Source: an uncultured Bacillota bacterium
Lineage (GTDB): Bacteria; Bacillota; Clostridia; Caldicoprobacterales; UBA3941
Reading direction: 5' to 3'
Assembly (NCBI GenBank): GCA_937960725.1
Contig: CALGOY010000038.1
Coordinates: 1 to 15,582, forward strand
Length of the DNA: 15,582 bases
Within the stretch, counting starts at the first letter, position 1; each line of letters opens with the position of its first letter. Below the pieces are notes generated by a model. That model was not told where the DNA came from, searched no databases, and worked only from the letters and a program-made list of their open reading frames with translations. The position numbers and the translations under genes are program-made. Shown here piece after piece: positions 7,270-15,582 of this stretch.

Positions 7270-7806
7270 ATGGAAACATTAGGAAGAGTTTTAATAGATG
7301 AGGAAAGCGCTAAGAAGAGGATAAAAGAGCTGGGCGAACAGATTACTAAGGATTACCAAGACGCTAATTTGGTAGTGATAGGTATTTTAAAAGGGGCTGT
7401 AATTTTTCTATCCGATCTAGTTAAGGAAATAAAGCTACCTTTAAAACTAGATTTTATGGCTGTATCAAGCTATGGATTATCTACCAAAACCTCTGGAGTT
7501 GTAAGAATTTTAAAAGATTTAGATGATGAAATCGAGGGCAAGGATGTATTGATAGTCGAAGATATTGTGGATACCGGTTTAACACTTCATTATCTTATAG
7601 ATAATCTGCGCTCTAGAAAGCCCAATAGCATCAGGGTTTGTTGTTTTTTGGATAAGCCCACTAGAAGAAAGGTGCCGGTTCAAGTAGATTATGTTGGGTT
7701 TGAAATACCCGATGAGTTTGTCGTGGGATATGGACTGGATTATGCCGAAAAGTATCGAAATTTGCCCTATGTTTGTGCGCTGGATAAGGAGCCAAATGGA
7801 GAGTAG
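7270..7806 (+). CDS. hpt: hypoxanthine phosphoribosyltransferase
   Basis: This cytoplasmic enzyme salvages hypoxanthine (and guanine) to IMP/GMP using PRPP. The PRPP-binding signature IVEDIVDTG spans residues 95-103, with the acidic pair E97-D98. GILKGAVIFLSDL forms the PPi loop, SSYG.ST is the flexible loop, and FVVGYGLDYAEKYRNLPY near the end is a family hallmark. At 178 residues it matches B. subtilis HprT (180). A GTG at 7261 opens a longer frame, but AAAGGCGG (7254-7261) overlaps it and stands eight bases before the ATG at 7270, which is therefore taken as the start. In B. subtilis HprT is encoded between TilS and FtsH and binds FtsH; the same order holds here. Confidence 0.95.
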   Translation: METLGRVLIDEESAKKRIKELGEQITKDYQDANLVVIGILKGAVIFLSDLVKEIKLPLKLDFMAVSSYGLSTKTSGVVRILKDLDDEIEGKDVLIVEDIVDTGLTLHYLIDNLRSRKPNSIRVCCFLDKPTRRKVPVQVDYVGFEIPDEFVVGYGLDYAEKYRNLPYVCALDKEPNGE

Positions 7807-7833
7807 TTGAGCGTAAATTTTAAACCTTCTTCA

Positions 7834-7862
7834 TTGCTTTCAAATATTAGTTATGTTATAAT
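7834..7862 (+). promoter_or_regulatory. extended -10 promoter of ftsH
   Basis: TATAAT at 7857-7862 is preceded by TG with one base between (TGTTATAAT), a perfect extended -10. TTGCTT at 7834-7839 is a weak -35 at 17 bases. The start point would be near 7869, in the 96-base gap after hpt. It allows ftsH to be expressed apart from tilS-hpt. Confidence 0.62.
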
Positions 7863-7902
7863 TTAAAAACGCAGTATTATTTTTATTAAAGGAGGGCTAG
7901 GG

Positions 7903-9777
7903 TTGAAAAAATTTCTGCGAGGCCCAGGCTTTTATCTTATATTGCTAATTGTGATCATATTTATAGTATCAAATTTAAACGGTTTGGGCAGCAATAGAGA
8001 AGAAATTTCTTACACCCAATTGTTAAAAGCAGTAGAAGACGGAAAAGTATCTCGGATATTGATTATAGAGAAAAATATCTATGGTAATTACCAGGATTCA
8101 GATATTACAGGAAATGTTTTTGGAAGACAAGGGGAATATGACTTCACTTCTAGGATGCTTTCTGAGGAATCTTTTTATGAGGATCTAAAGAGAATAGAAG
8201 CTAAAAAGCTCGGAAAAGCACCTGAGGAGATAACGGCACAGGATTTTTCTTTTGCGATCGATACCCAGCCACCGGCTGAAGCACCTTGGTGGGTTAGTAT
8301 TATACCTTTTGTAGTTATAATCATCTTGTTCGGGCTTTTCTGGTTCTTCTTGATGCAGCAGACCCAAGGTGGGGGCAATCGGGTTATGAACTTCGGTAAA
8401 AGCAGAGCCCGAATGCATACCAATGAAAAGAGAAGGGTAACTTTTGACGATGTAGCTGGAGCAGATGAAGAGAAGGCTGAGTTACAGGAAATAGTTGATT
8501 TTCTAAAAAACCCCAAAAAATATTTAGAGCTAGGCGCAAGGATACCTAAGGGAGTGCTACTTGTAGGCCCTCCGGGAACTGGTAAGACTCTGCTTGCAAA
8601 GGCGGTAGCGGGAGAAGCTGGAGTCCCTTTCTTTAGCATTAGTGGTTCGGATTTCGTTGAGATGTTCGTAGGTGTTGGAGCATCGAGAGTCAGGGACCTG
8701 TTTGAACAAGCTAAAAAGAATTCTCCCTGCATCGTTTTTATAGACGAAATCGATGCAGTAGGTCGTCATAGAGGTGCTGGCCTTGGAGGCGGCCACGATG
8801 AAAGGGAGCAGACCTTGAACCAGCTATTAGTTGAAATGGATGGTTTCTCTGTAAACGAGGGTATAATCATCCTTGCTGCAACTAACCGTCCGGATATCCT
8901 TGACCCGGCGCTTCTGCGTCCAGGGCGGTTTGACAGGAGGATAGTCGTAGGTGTTCCTGATGTAAAGGGAAGGAAAGAAATCCTACAGGTGCACTCGAGG
9001 GGTAAACCTCTTGCACCAGAAGTTGACCTAGATGTCCTTGCAAAAAGAACTCCAGGATTTACAGGGGCAGATCTGGAGAATGTGATGAACGAGGCGGCTA
9101 TCTTGGCTGCTAGAAAAAACGCTAAACAGATCACCATGGAGGATGTCGAAGAAGCAATTACTAGGGTTATTGCTGGTCCTGAGAAGAAGAGCCGAGTTAT
9201 TACAGAAAAAGACAAGAGGTTAGTGGCATATCATGAGGCTGGCCATGCGGTAGTGTCGAAGATGTTGCCGAATGCAGATCCGGTTCATGAAATATCTATT
9301 ATCCCCCGAGGCATGGCTGGTGGATATACCCTGACACTGCCTAAGCAGGATAAGCAATTTATTTCTAAATCTGAGATGATGGATGAGATTACCCAGCTTA
9401 TGGGAGGAAGAGTGGCAGAAGCTTTGGTATTAAATGATATCAGCACCGGTGCCACTAACGACATAGAGCGGGCAAGCCAGATGGCTCGCAAAATGGTTAC
9501 TGAATATGGAATGAGTGAAAAGTTAGGACCTATAAATTACAATGGAAAGCATGATGAGATCTTCCTAGGCAAGGATTGGGGAACCTACCGCAATTACAGT
9601 GAAGATATTGCTGCAGAAATAGATAAGGAGATAAGGGAAATAATTCAGACTGCCTATAAAAAAGCGGAAACTATATTAAAGGAAAATATAAACAAACTGC
9701 ATAAGGTAGCAGAAGCTCTGCTTGAAAAAGAAAAACTAGATGTAAATGAATTTGAAGAAATATTTGCTAGTGCATAG
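7903..9777 (+). CDS. ftsH: FtsH, membrane-bound ATP-dependent zinc protease
   Basis: FtsH is a hexameric AAA+ metalloprotease in the cytoplasmic membrane that degrades misfolded membrane proteins and regulators. Two membrane segments (about residues 11-27 and 131-153) flank an external domain of about 100 residues. The AAA domain has Walker A GPPGTGKT (222-229), Walker B FIDEID (279-284, with D281 and E282) and the second region of homology ending RPGRFDRR. The zinc site is HEAGH (444-448) with a third ligand at D520 in TNDIERA. A C-terminal coiled segment ends ...[12 protein letters not shown]. The start is TTG at 7903, supported by AAAGGAGGG at 7888-7896; no ATG fits. At 624 residues it is complete (637 in B. 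subtilis). Confidence 0.97.
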   Translation: MKKFLRGPGFYLILLIVIIFIVSNLNGLGSNREEISYTQLLKAVEDGKVSRILIIEKNIYGNYQDSDITGNVFGRQGEYDFTSRMLSEESFYEDLKRIEAKKLGKAPEEITAQDFSFAIDTQPPAEAPWWVSIIPFVVIIILFGLFWFFLMQQTQGGGNRVMNFGKSRARMHTNEKRRVTFDDVAGADEEKAELQEIVDFLKNPKKYLELGARIPKGVLLVGPPGTGKTLLAKAVAGEAGVPFFSISGSDFVEMFVGVGASRVRDLFEQAKKNSPCIVFIDEIDAVGRHRGAGLGGGHDEREQTLNQLLVEMDGFSVNEGIIILAATNRPDILDPALLRPGRFDRRIVVGVPDVKGRKEILQVHSRGKPLAPEVDLDVLAKRTPGFTGADLENVMNEAAILAARKNAKQITMEDVEEAITRVIAGPEKKSRVITEKDKRLVAYHEAGHAVVSKMLPNADPVHEISIIPRGMAGGYTLTLPKQDKQFISKSEMMDEITQLMGGRVAEALVLNDISTGATNDIERASQMARKMVTEYGMSEKLGPINYNGKHDEIFLGKDWGTYRNYSEDIAAEIDKEIREIIQTAYKKAETILKENINKLHKVAEALLEKEKLDVNEFEEIFASA

Positions 9778-9789
9778 CTAGCGGATGGT

Positions 9790-9824
9790 AAAAGATGGTG
9801 TTTGGAAAAACACCATCTTTTTTT
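9790..9824 (+). terminator. intrinsic terminator between ftsH and recX
   Basis: AAAAGATGGTGTTT (9790-9803) pairs perfectly with AAACACCATCTTTT (9808-9821), a 14-bp stem with a GGAA loop, and the T-run continues to 9824. It begins 12 bases after the ftsH stop. The recX ribosome binding site follows at once, so recX either relies on readthrough or on a promoter not seen here. Confidence 0.85.
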
Positions 9825-9841
9825 GGAAGGAGAACCGCATT

Positions 9842-10483
9842 ATGGGAATAAGGATAGAGAGGATTGAAAGAAATAAGGCAAAAAAGGAGATGTGCTGGAT
9901 ATATTTAGAGGACGGGCAGAAGTTCCTCTTATGCATAGATTTAGTAGTGAAATACAATTTAAGAAAAGGCAAGGTAGTGGATAGAAAAGAATTAGAAAAA
10001 TGGCAGGAGGAGGAAGAAGCATCAAAATCCTTTGATGCGGCCCTGAATTATTTAAGCTTTAGACCTAGAAGCAAAAAAGAGATGGAAAATTATCTATATA
10101 AAAAGGGATTTAGCGAAGCTGCAGTGGAGTCAACATTGAACAAGTTGGAGAATTATGGATATATCGATGACTTTGAATTTGCAAGCAGCTGGACAAAATC
10201 TAGGCTTAATAATAGGCCGATGAGCAAGCGGATGATAGCCTATGAACTTTATCAAAAGGGTATAGATAGATCGGTAATCGATGCAGTTTTAGAAAGGGTA
10301 GATGAGGAAGATGAAGAAAAGGCTGCTTTTTTGTTGGCGGAAAAATATTTCAAGCGGTATCAAAGGTTTGAAGAAAAGCAAAAGCTATATAAAATTGGTC
10401 AGGCCCTTGCAAGGCGTGGATTTGACTGGGGATTAATTCAAAGGGTATGTAGCAAGCTGACAGATTTAGAAGAAGGAGAATGA
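9842..10483 (+). CDS. recX: RecX, regulator of RecA
   Basis: RecX modulates RecA filament growth. The 213 residues (264 in B. subtilis) begin with about 60 residues of beta-rich sequence, then show RecX-type three-helix repeats. The first contains ALNYLSFRPRSKKEMENYLYKKGF, followed by YGYIDDFEFASSWTKSRLNNRPMSKRMIAYELYQKGI, and later KAAFLLAEKYFKRYQ and ALARRGFDWGLIQRVC. The frame is open further upstream to an ATG at 9785, but that would translate the terminator stem. GGAAGGAGA (9825-9833) lies eight bases before the ATG at 9842, which is taken as the start. No promoter is evident between the terminator and the start. A gap of 158 bases separates it from ctsR. Confidence 0.9.
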   Translation: MGIRIERIERNKAKKEMCWIYLEDGQKFLLCIDLVVKYNLRKGKVVDRKELEKWQEEEEASKSFDAALNYLSFRPRSKKEMENYLYKKGFSEAAVESTLNKLENYGYIDDFEFASSWTKSRLNNRPMSKRMIAYELYQKGIDRSVIDAVLERVDEEDEEKAAFLLAEKYFKRYQRFEEKQKLYKIGQALARRGFDWGLIQRVCSKLTDLEEGE

Positions 10484-10591
10484 TTTAAAAATGCTGCGAT
10501 AATCAGAGAAAAACAAAGTAGTAGCCATATAATAGCTGTAAAATGCAAATAAATCAAAAATATGCGATGTTATTTTTTGGGGAAAATTATG

Positions 10592-10597
10592 TATAAT
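10592..10597 (+). promoter_or_regulatory. -10 element of the ctsR operon promoter
   Basis: A perfect TATAAT lies ten bases before the CtsR operator, placing the start point near 10604. The -35 is poor: the best fits at 17-18 bases are GTTATT (10569-10574) or TGTTAT (10568-10573). The rest of the recX-ctsR gap (10484-10641) shows no gene. Confidence 0.5.
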
Positions 10598-10606
10598 AAA
10601 TACAAA

Positions 10607-10623
10607 AGTCAAAGAAAGTCAAA
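10607..10623 (+). promoter_or_regulatory. CtsR operator
   Basis: AGTCAAA-GAA-AGTCAAA is a direct heptamer repeat separated by three bases and fits the CtsR consensus RGTCAAANANRGTCAAA at every defined position. It begins about three bases after the predicted start point, so bound CtsR would block RNA polymerase. It stands 18 bases before the ctsR GTG start, indicating autoregulation of the whole operon. Confidence 0.9.
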
Positions 10624-10641
10624 AACAAAGGAAGTGATATT

Positions 10642-11106
10642 GTGCCGAGGCTTAGCGATATTATTGAGGAGTTTATCAAATCATTATTGAAAGAAAGCGA
10701 AGGGATTCTGGAACTTCAAAGAAATGAACTGGCGGATTATTTTGATTGTGCCCCTTCCCAAATTAACTATGTATTAGCCACCCGATTTTCTATAGATCAG
10801 GGTTACTATATAGAGAGCCGCCGGGGAGGCGGAGGTTTTATAAAAATAGTTAAGTTGGATATAAAGCCTGGAGATTATATCCATTACTTAATCACGGAAA
10901 AAATAGGAGATAAAATATCGCAGCGGGCGGCAGAAACTATTGTTACAAACATCCAGGAAAGGGGTATAATAAATGAAAGAGAGGCTTCTATAATGAAGGC
11001 AGCTCTTAGCGATAAGGCTATTTCTATTCCTGCAACATTGAAAGATAATATACGGGCTAATATTCTTAAGTCCATGTTGATCAGTATAAATATGAATTCC
11101 CAATGA
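10642..11106 (+). CDS. ctsR: CtsR, heat-shock transcriptional repressor
   Basis: CtsR represses class III heat-shock genes (clp operons) and dissociates at high temperature. The 154-residue product has the winged-helix region near residues 5-60 (LQRNELADYFDCAPSQINYVLATRFSIDQGYYIESRR), then the intact tetraglycine wing RGGGG at 61-65, which serves as the heat sensor and DNA-contact loop in the family. The C-terminal dimerization half follows, with an acidic region with E/R-rich helices (REASIMKAALSDKAI). The start is GTG at 10642, with AAAGGAAGTGA just upstream. It is the first gene of the ctsR-mcsA-mcsB-clpC operon and sits 18 bases from its own operator. Confidence 0.95.
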   Translation: MPRLSDIIEEFIKSLLKESEGILELQRNELADYFDCAPSQINYVLATRFSIDQGYYIESRRGGGGFIKIVKLDIKPGDYIHYLITEKIGDKISQRAAETIVTNIQERGIINEREASIMKAALSDKAISIPATLKDNIRANILKSMLISINMNSQ

Positions 11107-11121
11107 AAGGTTGTGCTAGAG

Positions 11122-11631
11122 ATGCTGTGTCAAGAGTGTCAAAAACGTCCGGCTACAGTTCATATGACTAAGATAATAAATAACAAAAAGACGGAGCTGC
11201 ATCTATGCGAAGAGTGTGCGGAGAAGAGGAATGATTTTAATTGGTTTACCCCCTTTTCTATAAATGATTTATTTAACAGCTTGATGGATACAGGAATACC
11301 ATCGATGGCTATAGATAGAAAATCTAATCTATACTGTAATTCCTGCGGCATGGATTATTCTCAATTTAAAAAGACCGGTAGATTAGGCTGTCCTATGTGC
11401 TATAAGGCGTTTAACAATCAACTGCTACCTATTATCAGAAGAATCCAAAAAGGGACACAACATATTGGGAAAATACCCAAGAAAGCTGGTTCGGAGCTTA
11501 ATGTCTACAGGGAGATACAGAAGCTTAAGGCTCAGCTAAAGAAGGCGGTAGAGCGAGAGGCTTTTGAAGAGGCAGCCGAGCTTAGAGACCGCATAAGAGA
11601 GCTGGAAAAACGGCAAAGCCAAGAGAATTGA
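11122..11631 (+). CDS. mcsA: McsA, zinc-binding activator of the McsB kinase
   Basis: McsA activates the McsB protein arginine kinase and helps inactivate CtsR under stress. Four CXXC motifs are visible, at C3/C6, C29/C32, C72/C75 and C90/C93, as expected for two zinc sites. The C-terminal UVR domain (about residues 125-160) includes LKKAVEREAFEEAAELRDRI, which is the part that contacts Clp proteins or McsB. The frame can begin at a GTG at 11113, but that is only two bases from AAAGG; the ATG at 11122 begins MLCQEC, matching the family N-terminus (MICQEC in B. subtilis) and giving 169 residues. It lies 15 bases after ctsR and 33 before mcsB. Confidence 0.93.
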   Translation: MLCQECQKRPATVHMTKIINNKKTELHLCEECAEKRNDFNWFTPFSINDLFNSLMDTGIPSMAIDRKSNLYCNSCGMDYSQFKKTGRLGCPMCYKAFNNQLLPIIRRIQKGTQHIGKIPKKAGSELNVYREIQKLKAQLKKAVEREAFEEAAELRDRIRELEKRQSQEN

Positions 11632-11664
11632 TATAGCAGGTATGGCAAAGGAGGATATATAGCA

Positions 11665-12696
11665 ATGAGATGGATTCGCGAGGAAGGGCCTTTAGGAGAT
11701 GTGGTTTTAAGCAGTCGCATCCGTTTTGCTAGGAATTTGGCAGACAGCCCCTTCCCACCCAATATGAATGAAGCTATAGCTGATGCTGTGGTGCAGAGAG
11801 TTAGAGCTAGTATTTTAGGCGATGCTTCCCCTGTAAAGGATGATTATCAGTTTTTTGCTATGAAGGATTTCTCTCCAAGGGATAGGCAGATAATGGTGGA
11901 AAAGCATCTAGCCAGCCCTGATTTGATGGAGCATCCTGAGAGAGCGGCTCTTTTAGTGGATAAAAGTGAACAAATAAGCATTATGATAAATGAAGAAGAT
12001 CATATTAGGATGCAATGCATCTGTCCTGGATATCAGCTTGATGAGGCATGGCACAGCTTGGACAATATAGATGACATAATCGAATCACAGCTTCCATATT
12101 CTTTTGACGAAAATCTGGGATACTTAACTTGCTGTCCTACTAATGTAGGGACAGGGATGCGGGCATCTATAATGATGCATCTGCCTGGTCTTGTTATAAC
12201 GGGAAATATGAACTCGATCATCCAGGCCATCTCAAAAATTGGTTTGACTGTAAGGGGATTGTATGGTGAGGGCAGTGAAGCTATAGGCAATATATATCAG
12301 ATATCTAATCAGATCACATTAGGAGTTTCGGAAGAGGAGATAATAAGCAACCTAAAGGCCATAGCACAGCAGATTATAGAAAAAGAGAGAATGGCTCGAG
12401 AAGCCCTAGTCCAAAACGGCGGTATAAAATTTAAAGATAATATCTGGAGAGCTCTGGGAACCTTAACCCATGCACAGATAATCGATATGAGAGAGTTTAT
12501 GACCCTTATATCTAAAGTGAGGCTGGGCGTAGATATGGGAATAATTGAGGGCGTAAGCAGCAAGCAACTTACTGAAATAATGATCTTAGGTCAACCAGCC
12601 CATCTATCTAAGTATTACCAAGAAGAATTAGCTTCTATTTCCGGAGATCTGGATATAATAAGAGCTAAAATGATTAAGGAAAAATTAAATGTTTAA
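11665..12696 (+). CDS. mcsB: McsB, protein arginine kinase
   Basis: McsB phosphorylates arginine on CtsR and misfolded proteins, marking them for ClpC-ClpP. The 343 residues (363 in B. subtilis) follow the phosphagen kinase fold: VVLSSRIRFARNLADSPFP at the start, NEEDHIRMQ (about 111-119) with acidic substrate residues, the catalytic cysteine motif CPTNVGTG (C157, preceded by C156), RASIMMHLPGL, and GLYGEGSEAIGNIYQISNQ with the ATP-binding arginine region. The C-terminal helical region ends LGQPAHLSKYYQEEL. AAAGGAGG at 11647-11654 gives the start. It is slightly shorter than the B. subtilis protein but no motif is missing. Confidence 0.96.
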   Translation: MRWIREEGPLGDVVLSSRIRFARNLADSPFPPNMNEAIADAVVQRVRASILGDASPVKDDYQFFAMKDFSPRDRQIMVEKHLASPDLMEHPERAALLVDKSEQISIMINEEDHIRMQCICPGYQLDEAWHSLDNIDDIIESQLPYSFDENLGYLTCCPTNVGTGMRASIMMHLPGLVITGNMNSIIQAISKIGLTVRGLYGEGSEAIGNIYQISNQITLGVSEEEIISNLKAIAQQIIEKERMAREALVQNGGIKFKDNIWRALGTLTHAQIIDMREFMTLISKVRLGVDMGIIEGVSSKQLTEIMILGQPAHLSKYYQEELASISGDLDIIRAKMIKEKLNV

Positions 12697-12770
12697 TCTG
12701 CCGTATGTAAGTTAAGATTAGATATAGTGACGGTTAGCTTCTAATTATAAGAGGAAACGGAGGTCATAGT

Positions 12771-15203
12771 ATGGCGTTTTTCGGAAGATTTACAGAACGG
12801 GCTCAAAGAGCATTGGTATACGCTCAAGAAGAAGCTAAAAATATGGGGCATAATTATGTGGGAACAGAGCATCTTCTATTGGGCCTGTTGAGGGAAGGTG
12901 AGGGCCTTGCTTCTCAGGTGCTTAGAAGCTTAGGAATAACTCCAGAGAAAGTAAGGTCTCAGGTAATTTCGCTTGTAGGAAACGGCAACTATAACTTTAA
13001 CGAAGGGTTTGGATATACTCCTAGAACTAAGAGGATTATGGAGCTTAGCTTCTATGAGGCTAGAAATCTAGGACATAATTATGTAGGAACGGAACACCTT
13101 CTGCTAGCCCTTATGAGGGAGGGAGAAGGTGTTGCTGCCAGGATTTTAAAAGATGCTGGAATAGATCTACAAAAGGTACGGGAGCAAGTCATCGAAAAGA
13201 TAAACGAAGAGCAAAGCAAGGGTGGTCAAACTACTAGGAAGCGCAAGAGCAATACCCCGGTTTTAGACCAATTTGGGCGGGATTTGACTAACATGGCGCA
13301 GGAAGGAAAGCTCGATCCTGTAATTGGCCGGGAAAAGGAAATTGAAAGAGTTATCCAGATATTAAGCCGGAGAACGAAAAATAATCCAGTTTTAATCGGG
13401 GAGCCGGGAGTAGGAAAGACAGCGGTTGTAGAAGGACTAGCTCAGAGGATAGTAGAGGGCAATATTCCAGAGCTTCTAAGAGATAAAAGGATCGTAGCCC
13501 TGGATCTTTCCGGAATGGTTGCAGGGGCTAAATTTCGCGGAGAATTTGAGGAGCGTCTAAAAACAGTCATGAATGAGGTCAAAGAGTCGGGAAATACAAT
13601 TTTATTCATAGATGAAATGCATACCATTGTCGGTGCTGGTGCTGCAGAAGGCGCTATTGATGCATCTAATATATTAAAGCCTGCTCTGGCACGGGGAGAA
13701 ATCCAAACCATAGGAGCCACTACCCTAGATGAGTATAGAAAATATGTCGAAAAGGATGCGGCTCTTGAGAGGCGTTTCCAGCCAGTAATGGTGGGTGAGC
13801 CATCTATCGAAGAGGCGATCCAGATTCTTCACGGCCTTCGAGATAGGTATGAAGCTCATCACAAGGTACGAATTACGGATGAAGCGCTTAAGGCTGCTGT
13901 AACCCTTTCAAATAGGTATATCTCCGATCGCTATCTTCCAGATAAGGCTATTGACTTAATTGATGAAGCTGCTTCTAGGGTGAGGCTTCAGGCCTTTACA
14001 GCGCCCCCTGATTTAAAGAAGCTGGAAGAAGAGCTGGAGAATGTGAGAAAGGAAAAAGAAGAAGCTGTAATGAACCAAAATTATGAAAAGGCAGCAGAAA
14101 TGCGGGATAAGGAAAAGGATATAAAGAATCAGATTGAACAAGAGAAAGAGAAGTGGAAAAATAAGAATGCCACCGGCACTGAAGAGGTGGATGAGGAAGA
14201 TATTGCCCATATCGTTTCCAGCTGGACGGGAATTCCTGTTAAAAAGCTGACTGAGGAAGAGTCCGAAAGATTATTGAGGCTTGAGGAAATCCTCCATGAA
14301 CGAGTGATAGGTCAGGATGAGGCAATAAGTGCGGTGGCCAGGGCGATTCGCAGGGCCAGGGCTGGGTTAAAAGATCCCAAAAGGCCAATCGGTTCATTTA
14401 TATTCTTAGGACCTACTGGGGTAGGAAAAACGGAGTTGTCGAAGGCTTTGGCTGAGGCCTTGTTCGATGATGAAGATGCTATGATTAGAATAGATATGTC
14501 TGAATATATGGAGAGGCATGCTGTTTCCAGGTTAGTGGGCTCTCCTCCAGGATATGTAGGCTATGAAGAGGGGGGTCAGCTGACGGAGCAGGTGCGAAGA
14601 AAGCCATACTCAGTCATACTGCTAGATGAAATTGAAAAAGCTCATCCAGATGTGTTTAACGTCCTACTACAGATATTGGAGGACGGAAGGCTGACTGATG
14701 CCCAGGGCCGTACTGTGGATTTTAAAAATACTGTGATTATAATGACTTCTAATGTAGGGGCCCACACTATTAGAAAACAGAAAACTGTAGGTTTTGCTGT
14801 TTCAGGTTCAGAAGCCAATAGCGAGTATGAGAAGATGAAAGAAAATATTTTGGAAGAACTCAAGAGAACTTTCAGGCCGGAGTTTATTAACCGGATTGAC
14901 GAGATTATAGTATTCCACGCGCTAGAGGACGAGCATCTCAAGCAGATTGCTGATTTAATGCTACAGAGCGTGATAAAAAGACTAGAACAAAAAGAAATCT
15001 ATGTAGAGGTAACGGATGCTGCTAAAGAGCATATGACCCGTGAAGGTTTCGACCCGCTTTATGGTGCCCGTCCCTTAAGGAGAGCAATTCAGCGGGCCTT
15101 AGAAGACAATCTGTCTGAGGAGATCATTGCGGGCAGGATTGCAGCAGGGGACAAAGTGCTCGTCGATGTTGAAAATAATAAGTTAATATTTAAGAAACAA
15201 TAA
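12771..15203 (+). CDS. clpC: ClpC, AAA+ unfoldase for ClpP
   Basis: ClpC unfolds substrates, including arginine-phosphorylated proteins from McsB, and feeds them to ClpP. The 810 residues (810 in B. subtilis) contain two N-terminal Clp_N repeats (about 1-145, each with [12 protein letters not shown]), the first AAA domain with Walker A GEPGVGKT (210-217) and Walker B at D281/E282, and a middle coiled UVR segment (about 417-455). The second AAA domain has GPTGVGKT (547-554) and D619/E620, then a C-terminal D2-small domain. The VGF tripeptide at 673-675 is the ClpP-binding loop, marking this as a ClpP partner rather than a ClpB-type disaggregase. GGAGGT at 12759-12764 precedes the ATG. The 74 bases after mcsB show no clear promoter. 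Confidence 0.97.
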   Translation: MAFFGRFTERAQRALVYAQEEAKNMGHNYVGTEHLLLGLLREGEGLASQVLRSLGITPEKVRSQVISLVGNGNYNFNEGFGYTPRTKRIMELSFYEARNLGHNYVGTEHLLLALMREGEGVAARILKDAGIDLQKVREQVIEKINEEQSKGGQTTRKRKSNTPVLDQFGRDLTNMAQEGKLDPVIGREKEIERVIQILSRRTKNNPVLIGEPGVGKTAVVEGLAQRIVEGNIPELLRDKRIVALDLSGMVAGAKFRGEFEERLKTVMNEVKESGNTILFIDEMHTIVGAGAAEGAIDASNILKPALARGEIQTIGATTLDEYRKYVEKDAALERRFQPVMVGEPSIEEAIQILHGLRDRYEAHHKVRITDEALKAAVTLSNRYISDRYLPDKAIDLIDEAASRVRLQAFTAPPDLKKLEEELENVRKEKEEAVMNQNYEKAAEMRDKEKDIKNQIEQEKEKWKNKNATGTEEVDEEDIAHIVSSWTGIPVKKLTEEESERLLRLEEILHERVIGQDEAISAVARAIRRARAGLKDPKRPIGSFIFLGPTGVGKTELSKALAEALFDDEDAMIRIDMSEYMERHAVSRLVGSPPGYVGYEEGGQLTEQVRRKPYSVILLDEIEKAHPDVFNVLLQILEDGRLTDAQGRTVDFKNTVIIMTSNVGAHTIRKQKTVGFAVSGSEANSEYEKMKENILEELKRTFRPEFINRIDEIIVFHALEDEHLKQIADLMLQSVIKRLEQKEIYVEVTDAAKEHMTREGFDPLYGARPLRRAIQRALEDNLSEEIIAGRIAAGDKVLVDVENNKLIFKKQ

Positions 15204-15208
15204 ATGTA

Positions 15209-15229
15209 AGGGCTGGGTAATCCAGCCCT
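15209..15229 (+). terminator. probable terminator after clpC
   Basis: AGGGCTGG (15209-15216) and CCAGCCCT (15222-15229) form a perfect 8-bp GC-rich stem with a GTAAT loop, six bases after the clpC stop. The bases after it are GTTGTTCATATTTTG, so the T-run is broken; termination is likely but not certain. Confidence 0.6.
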
Positions 15230-15249
15230 GTTGTTCATATTTTGTTCAT

Positions 15250-15278
15250 TTGAGCTATATATTTATGTGTGGTATAAT
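15250..15278 (+). promoter_or_regulatory. extended -10 promoter before the last gene
   Basis: TTGAGC (15250-15255) and TATAAT (15273-15278) are 17 bases apart, and TGG precedes TATAAT directly (TGGTATAAT, extended -10). The start would be near 15285, about 32 bases ahead of the TTG start. It makes the downstream gene independent of the CtsR operon. Confidence 0.65.
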
Positions 15279-15316
15279 TGATTAGGTATCAAATCCGTCG
15301 CTGGGAGTGAGTTTTT

Positions 15317-15582
15317 TTGGACTCGAAAGACAAGCATAATAGGAATAAAAATACTTCACCTAAAGTGGTGAAGATGAAGGTTACCTATACCCGTCCATTG
15401 TTTAAAATGTATGGAAGAAAACCCAGAGTGATTGTGATCAATGCAAAGAAACTAGGCATGCTGGCGGTTTGTTTGGCTACTGCTGTGATAGTGGCTTTTT
15501 TAATCAATTCGAGCAAGACGCCAGAACCTATAGTGAATGAATCTATAGTGAATGATAACAAGCCTTCTACTGAAGTTGCTTC
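15317..15582 (+). CDS. unidentified single-pass membrane protein (5' part only)
   Basis: The frame from TTG at 15317 is open to the right edge and gives 88 residues. The start is inferred from GGGAGTGAG at 15303-15311 and the promoter just upstream; a later start is possible, for example the ATG at 15374. The sequence has a strongly basic N-terminus (KDKHNRNKNTSPKVVKMK...), a further basic stretch (YGRKPRVIVINAKKL), one hydrophobic helix (about residues 52-69), and then a Pro/Ser/Glu-rich linker with a short repeat. A basic cytoplasmic head, one membrane helix and an external linker suggest type II topology with a domain outside the cell beyond the window. I do not recognise the family. Confidence 0.6.
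   Translation, partial: MDSKDKHNRNKNTSPKVVKMKVTYTRPLFKMYGRKPRVIVINAKKLGMLAVCLATAVIVAFLINSSKTPEPIVNESIVNDNKPSTEVA
15528..15555 (+). repeat. short tandem repeat in the linker of the last gene
   Basis: CTATAGTGAATGA occurs at 15528-15540 and again at 15543-15555, a period of 15 bases, encoding PIVNE-SIVND. It lies in the low-complexity linker after the membrane helix. Two copies only; its significance is unclear. Confidence 0.7.

Noticed and set aside
8175..8732. 185-residue minus-strand open frame opposite ftsH
   Set aside because: It lies fully inside ftsH on the opposite strand, has no recognisable domain, and its composition (Ser/Pro/Ala-rich) is the usual antisense shadow of the AAA domain.
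8766..9215. 149-residue minus-strand open frame opposite ftsH
   Set aside because: Shadow of the conserved FtsH coding sequence; no ribosome binding site or family resemblance.
10528..10533. A second TATAAT upstream of ctsR
   Set aside because: No -35 at 16-18 bases, and it is far from the CtsR operator; the TATAAT at 10592 fits better.

Overview
The window reads as a chromosomal core region of an endospore-forming member of the Firmicutes, most likely class Clostridia. The grounds are AT-rich DNA, strong AGGAGG-type ribosome binding sites, TTG and GTG starts, SpoIIE/YabP/YabQ sporulation genes, CCA-encoding tRNA genes, and the CtsR-McsA-McsB-ClpC protein-quality module. Every gene lies on the + strand, and I see no mobile element, CRISPR array or foreign-looking block. 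I did not recognise a genus.

Layout. (1) 1-1738: the last codons of a SpoIID/LytB-like protein, then yabP, yabQ, a DivIC/FtsB-like division protein and an S1-domain RNA-binding protein (YabR type), closed by a hairpin. (2) 1767-2699: a short Ppx/GppA phosphatase. (3) 2718-3102: a self-contained tRNA unit with its own near-consensus promoter, initiator tRNA-Met, elongator tRNA-Met and tRNA-Val, and a strong terminator. (4) 3103-5782: an intergenic region with a probable Spo0A-type promoter, then spoIIE. (5) 5800-9824: a tilS-hpt pair and ftsH, each with its own sigma-A-like promoter, ending in a terminator. (6) 9842-10483: recX. (7) 10592-15229: the CtsR heat-shock operon ctsR-mcsA-mcsB-clpC, with a complete CtsR operator on the start point of transcription, ending in a hairpin. 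(8) 15250-15582: a strong promoter and the N-terminal part of an unidentified single-pass membrane protein running off the right edge.

How it fits together. The order yabP-yabQ-divIC-yabR / tRNAs / spoIIE / tilS-hpt-ftsH, followed by ctsR-mcsA-mcsB-clpC, is close to the arrangement known in Bacillus subtilis, but compacted, with recX and gppA inserted. The genes serve spore-coat or cortex assembly (yabP/yabQ), septum formation (divIC), forespore sigma-F activation (spoIIE), translation fidelity and purine salvage (tilS, hpt) and ATP-dependent proteolysis (ftsH, mcsAB-clpC). No previously undescribed system is evident. The most useful observations are regulatory: a spoIIE promoter with 21-bp spacing and Spo0A-like boxes, a perfect CtsR operator, several start-codon corrections, and an unidentified gene after clpC.
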